Source: Toxonevra muliebris (taxonomy: Eukaryota; Arthropoda; Insecta; Diptera; Pallopteridae). From it: a stretch of DNA of 64,000 nt. The notes under the pieces are model-generated. The model was not told where the DNA came from. It searched no databases and saw only the letters and a list, made by a program, of their open reading frames with translations. Shown here one piece after another: positions 61,709-64,000 of the stretch. The DNA lies in NCBI GenBank assembly GCA_963691655.1, contig OY829327.1, positions 83,960,019 to 84,024,018 on the forward strand. The letters are read 5' to 3'. Every line of letters begins with the position of its first letter. Position 1 is the first letter of the stretch. A program made the position numbers and the translations under genes.

Positions 61709-63693
61709 TACAGTTCCCCTTAATCAAGAAAGCCTATTCCGAAAGTGATGTACGTTGGAAAAAATGCAATCGATGTTTTAATATAGATAACGGCGAAATA
61801 ACGGCGAGAGGCATCTTGTCACCGATGGACGTAAGAAAGTAGTATTAGGGAAAACCATAGTTCTAAACCGTCGGACATCGCTTCAAACATTTTTCGAACC
61901 TGCTTTCAAATGAAACAATTTTAGAACTTGCTCTATTTTAGAACTTGCTCAAGCTTTGTGAAGGTTACTCCTTAGGGTTCCAAAGAAGGAAATCCGCCGT
62001 TAGAAAATTTTCTAGCAGTTTATGGGGGAAAATATAATTTACATAATTAATGCCCAAGAAGAATAACACTAGCTTGAAAATATGTATATTTTACTGATCT
62101 TTTGTGATTTTTATCTGACTTCAGTATCTATACTGTTGAATGCAAGCAGTGAATGATCTTCAGAGATCAAGTGCAGAAAAGAAAATAAACTTACGATTTA
62201 TTGGTTCCGCCCGCTCGTTAGGGGCCGTTTACATATTAAGTAATTTTTGACCACTTGTGAACCCTCCCCCTGGTCGTAACACATCGTAACAAATCGTCGG
62301 ACCCCCTCCCCCCCTTCCCCCTCACGGGTTACGTAATATGTGAACGGTCCCTCATAAAAAGTAGTACAGTACTTGAAACTTACGAATTTCAAACATTTGC
62401 ATACTTTAGGCTATAAAATGAACGTGTTTGGTACGAGGTGTGAAACTGAAAATTATGTGGTATTTTGTTATTTTCATAGATTACGCATGTACAGGCAATT
62501 AAAGTATACTTCTTAAATAAAAAAAATTTACAGATCAAATAGAAAAGCATAAAAATCACTCTTTTCAAATCTTATCTATATTCACGCTGGTGGGGGAAGT
62601 AGGAAAAATTTTATCACGGCGGATTTTCTTCTTTTGACCCTAAGGAAAATTATCATAAAGTTTGAGCAAAATCTATTGTGACCTGGCTTTGCCGACTAGA
62701 CGATTTTATATGGAATGACTCAAAAGCTAAAACATCTTTTAACAGTTAACGACGTCAGAATTTCCACAGGCGCCTCAAATCATGGAAACACTAAATTGTT
62801 TCCAATTTTAGTTCACCACTTTTTCCCAATATACACATAGTGGGAACTTGTGTTTGGAAAATGATATTAAAAACAGTTTAAAATCTTGGTTTCTGTGGAA
62901 ATAACATTAACGCAAACTTTGGAGAACCCGATGTTATACAATAAACATTTTTTTTTTTTTTTGCAAGGATAAAAGAATGGCGACCTTATGTAATTGACAT
63001 TTTATGCGCTGTTCATATTGTGCACAATGCATTAAAAACTGCCAGCGATGCATTGTTTTTCGTCGTATAATGTGTGTTTGTGAAAATTTACACTAATTTT
63101 TATAAAAACGCGGTTCCAGCTGAAGGCTTGAAATCCTTGAGTGAAGACATTGATGTAATGTTCGCCACTAATGCCAAAGGACCTGCAATCGGATTGATGT
63201 TGAAAGCATTTGAAATTATAAAACTATATTTTCCGGTCCTACAACAAATTCTATAGGATTTTTTCAAAAATCAGTTATGCAGACTTGAGTTTAAGGTTGT
63301 GCAGGATCAGGTTGGTGTTTCAATTTTTCCCATATTTGTTTTATATTTCTAATAATTTTCTATAACTACTACTTTCTAGGAAACTTATTTTCAGCGTTAA
63401 CATTTCTGCGAATGATAAAGCACATTGCGTACGAACGAATTATACTTCTAAAGAAAGAAGAACGATTTTTAATGCCAGAAATGGCCTCTGAAAAAAACAA
63501 TTGATTCGAACTGTTGATTACGATACGAAAATTCTTAATAGCGTATGTGAAACTTTTTTCGTACTCCGAATTTGCTCAGTTGGTCGGATATGCTATTTGT
63601 TTTCCGGATTCATCACTTCCAGTTGAGCGTGTATTTTCTGCAGCAAATATAGCATGGGCAATTGAAAAACTAGTTTCCAAGTTCAACCGTTAA
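61709..63693 (+). pseudogene. hAT transposase pseudogene (BED zinc finger to dimerisation domain)
   Basis: Once a DNA transposase. In order: a BED-finger-like N-terminus with FPLIKKAYSESDVRW and KCNRC (from 61714), whose continuation ERHLVTDGRKK and SLQTFFEP is one frame away (about 61810-61910); STGASNHGNTKLFPILV (62763-62815), where family members normally carry TDASNHG, so the catalytic Asp appears to be Gly; CAVHIVHNALKTASDAL (from 63005) and KIYTNFYKN; IIKLYFPVLQQIL-stop then DFFKNQLC (63210-63290); and the C-terminal dimerisation block FPDSSLPVERVFSAAN..W (63603-63660), ending at 63690. Several stops and frameshifts. A LINE interrupts its 5' part and a MITE (62221-62351) its middle. Removing the LINE and one duplication leaves an open frame running from LQKKKTKENSFYSNLQ into the BED region, so the gene probably began upstream of 58937. 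Confidence 0.78.
62221..62351. mobile_element. Short MITE inside the hAT pseudogene
   Basis: About 131 bp. The left end GGGGCCGTTTACATATTAAG and the right end, read inward as AGGGACCGTTCACATATTAC, are inverted. The middle is C-rich (CCCCCTCCCCCCC). Such GGGxCCGTTCACAxATTACGTAA termini recur in many arthropod genomes (from memory). A TA precedes the left end; the right-hand duplication is unclear. Confidence 0.65.
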
Positions 63694-64000
63694 ATTGCAT
63701 ATGATATTAAAAAGCCGACCAAAACTTACTCAGATTCTGTACTGTTTCAAGCTTTAAAAAATTGGATCCCGTTAATTATAATATGTTCATGCATTTGGGC
63801 TATTTGTGAGATAAAAACTAAATTTCGTTGGGTTCGGTTCAAATATTTCGTTACCTATACAAAAGAGACTCAAAGCACCTTTGCGCTTTGATTTAAAAAG
63901 TAATTCAACTCCGTACCTCTACGAGTTGCTCTTTCCATGTATATAAAAGAATTTTTATCCTATGAATTCTAATGGAAGCCATGAAGAAAAACAATAAACC
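63694..64000. other. 3' flank of hAT pseudogene, no gene
   Basis: AT-rich. No inverse of any upstream CAG terminus was found, so the 3' end of the hAT element is either decayed or beyond the window. Confidence 0.4.

Overview
The window is 64 kb of AT-rich eukaryotic DNA from an insect, most likely a brachyceran fly and possibly a tephritid. The reasons are CAACAACAGC and TATGTATGTA low-complexity runs, dense (CA)n and (TA)n tracts, insect-type transposons, and non-LTR/SINE tails ending in CCTAACCTAA. That placement is inference. I found no convincing host exon, tRNA, rRNA, CRISPR array or operon. Most open frames are short, AT-rich chance frames. There is a 200-base assembly gap at 35604-35803.

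The recognisable content is transposable elements, several of them nested. (1) 295-1757: degenerate inverted-repeat DNA element. (2) 6713-8372: a tRNA-Glu-derived SINE beside a hAT-type non-autonomous element with a perfect 8-bp target duplication. That element carries a 485-bp element with a 10-bp duplication inside it. (3) 14600-17490: an old hAT-like element holding a broken RNase H-bearing LINE on the minus strand. (4) 18809-23151: a complete, apparently intact Ty1/copia element on the minus strand, with 192-bp LTRs differing at one base, a 5-bp target duplication and one 1314-codon polyprotein. (5) 29444-30795 and 31547-32014: two copies of a TTAA-flanked piggyBac-like MITE, one of them inside a TA-flanked element. 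(6) 42245-44704: a DNA element with about 650-bp terminal inverted repeats, each built from a duplicated unit, around a broken coding remnant. (7) 46011-46848: hAT-like MITE. (8) 49465-52334: a long-TIR element containing a LINE fragment, a hairpin and a second hAT MITE. (9) 58937-61696: a 5'-truncated LINE with a 12-bp target duplication, inserted into a hAT transposase pseudogene (61709-63693). That pseudogene also carries a short MITE.

The parts are linked. The SINE and the two LINEs share a homologous 3' end, beginning at the LINE's last codons and running to the (CCTAA)n tail, which is the expected mark of a SINE mobilised by that LINE family. The LINE in the hAT gene, the MITEs inside MITEs and the near-identical copia LTRs give a relative order of insertion, with copia the youngest by LTR identity.

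The spaces between elements (1758-6712, 8373-14599, 17491-18808, 23157-29443, 32019-42242, 44705-46010, 46849-49464, 52335-58936) look like host intergenic or intronic sequence with simple repeats. I could not assign genes there.
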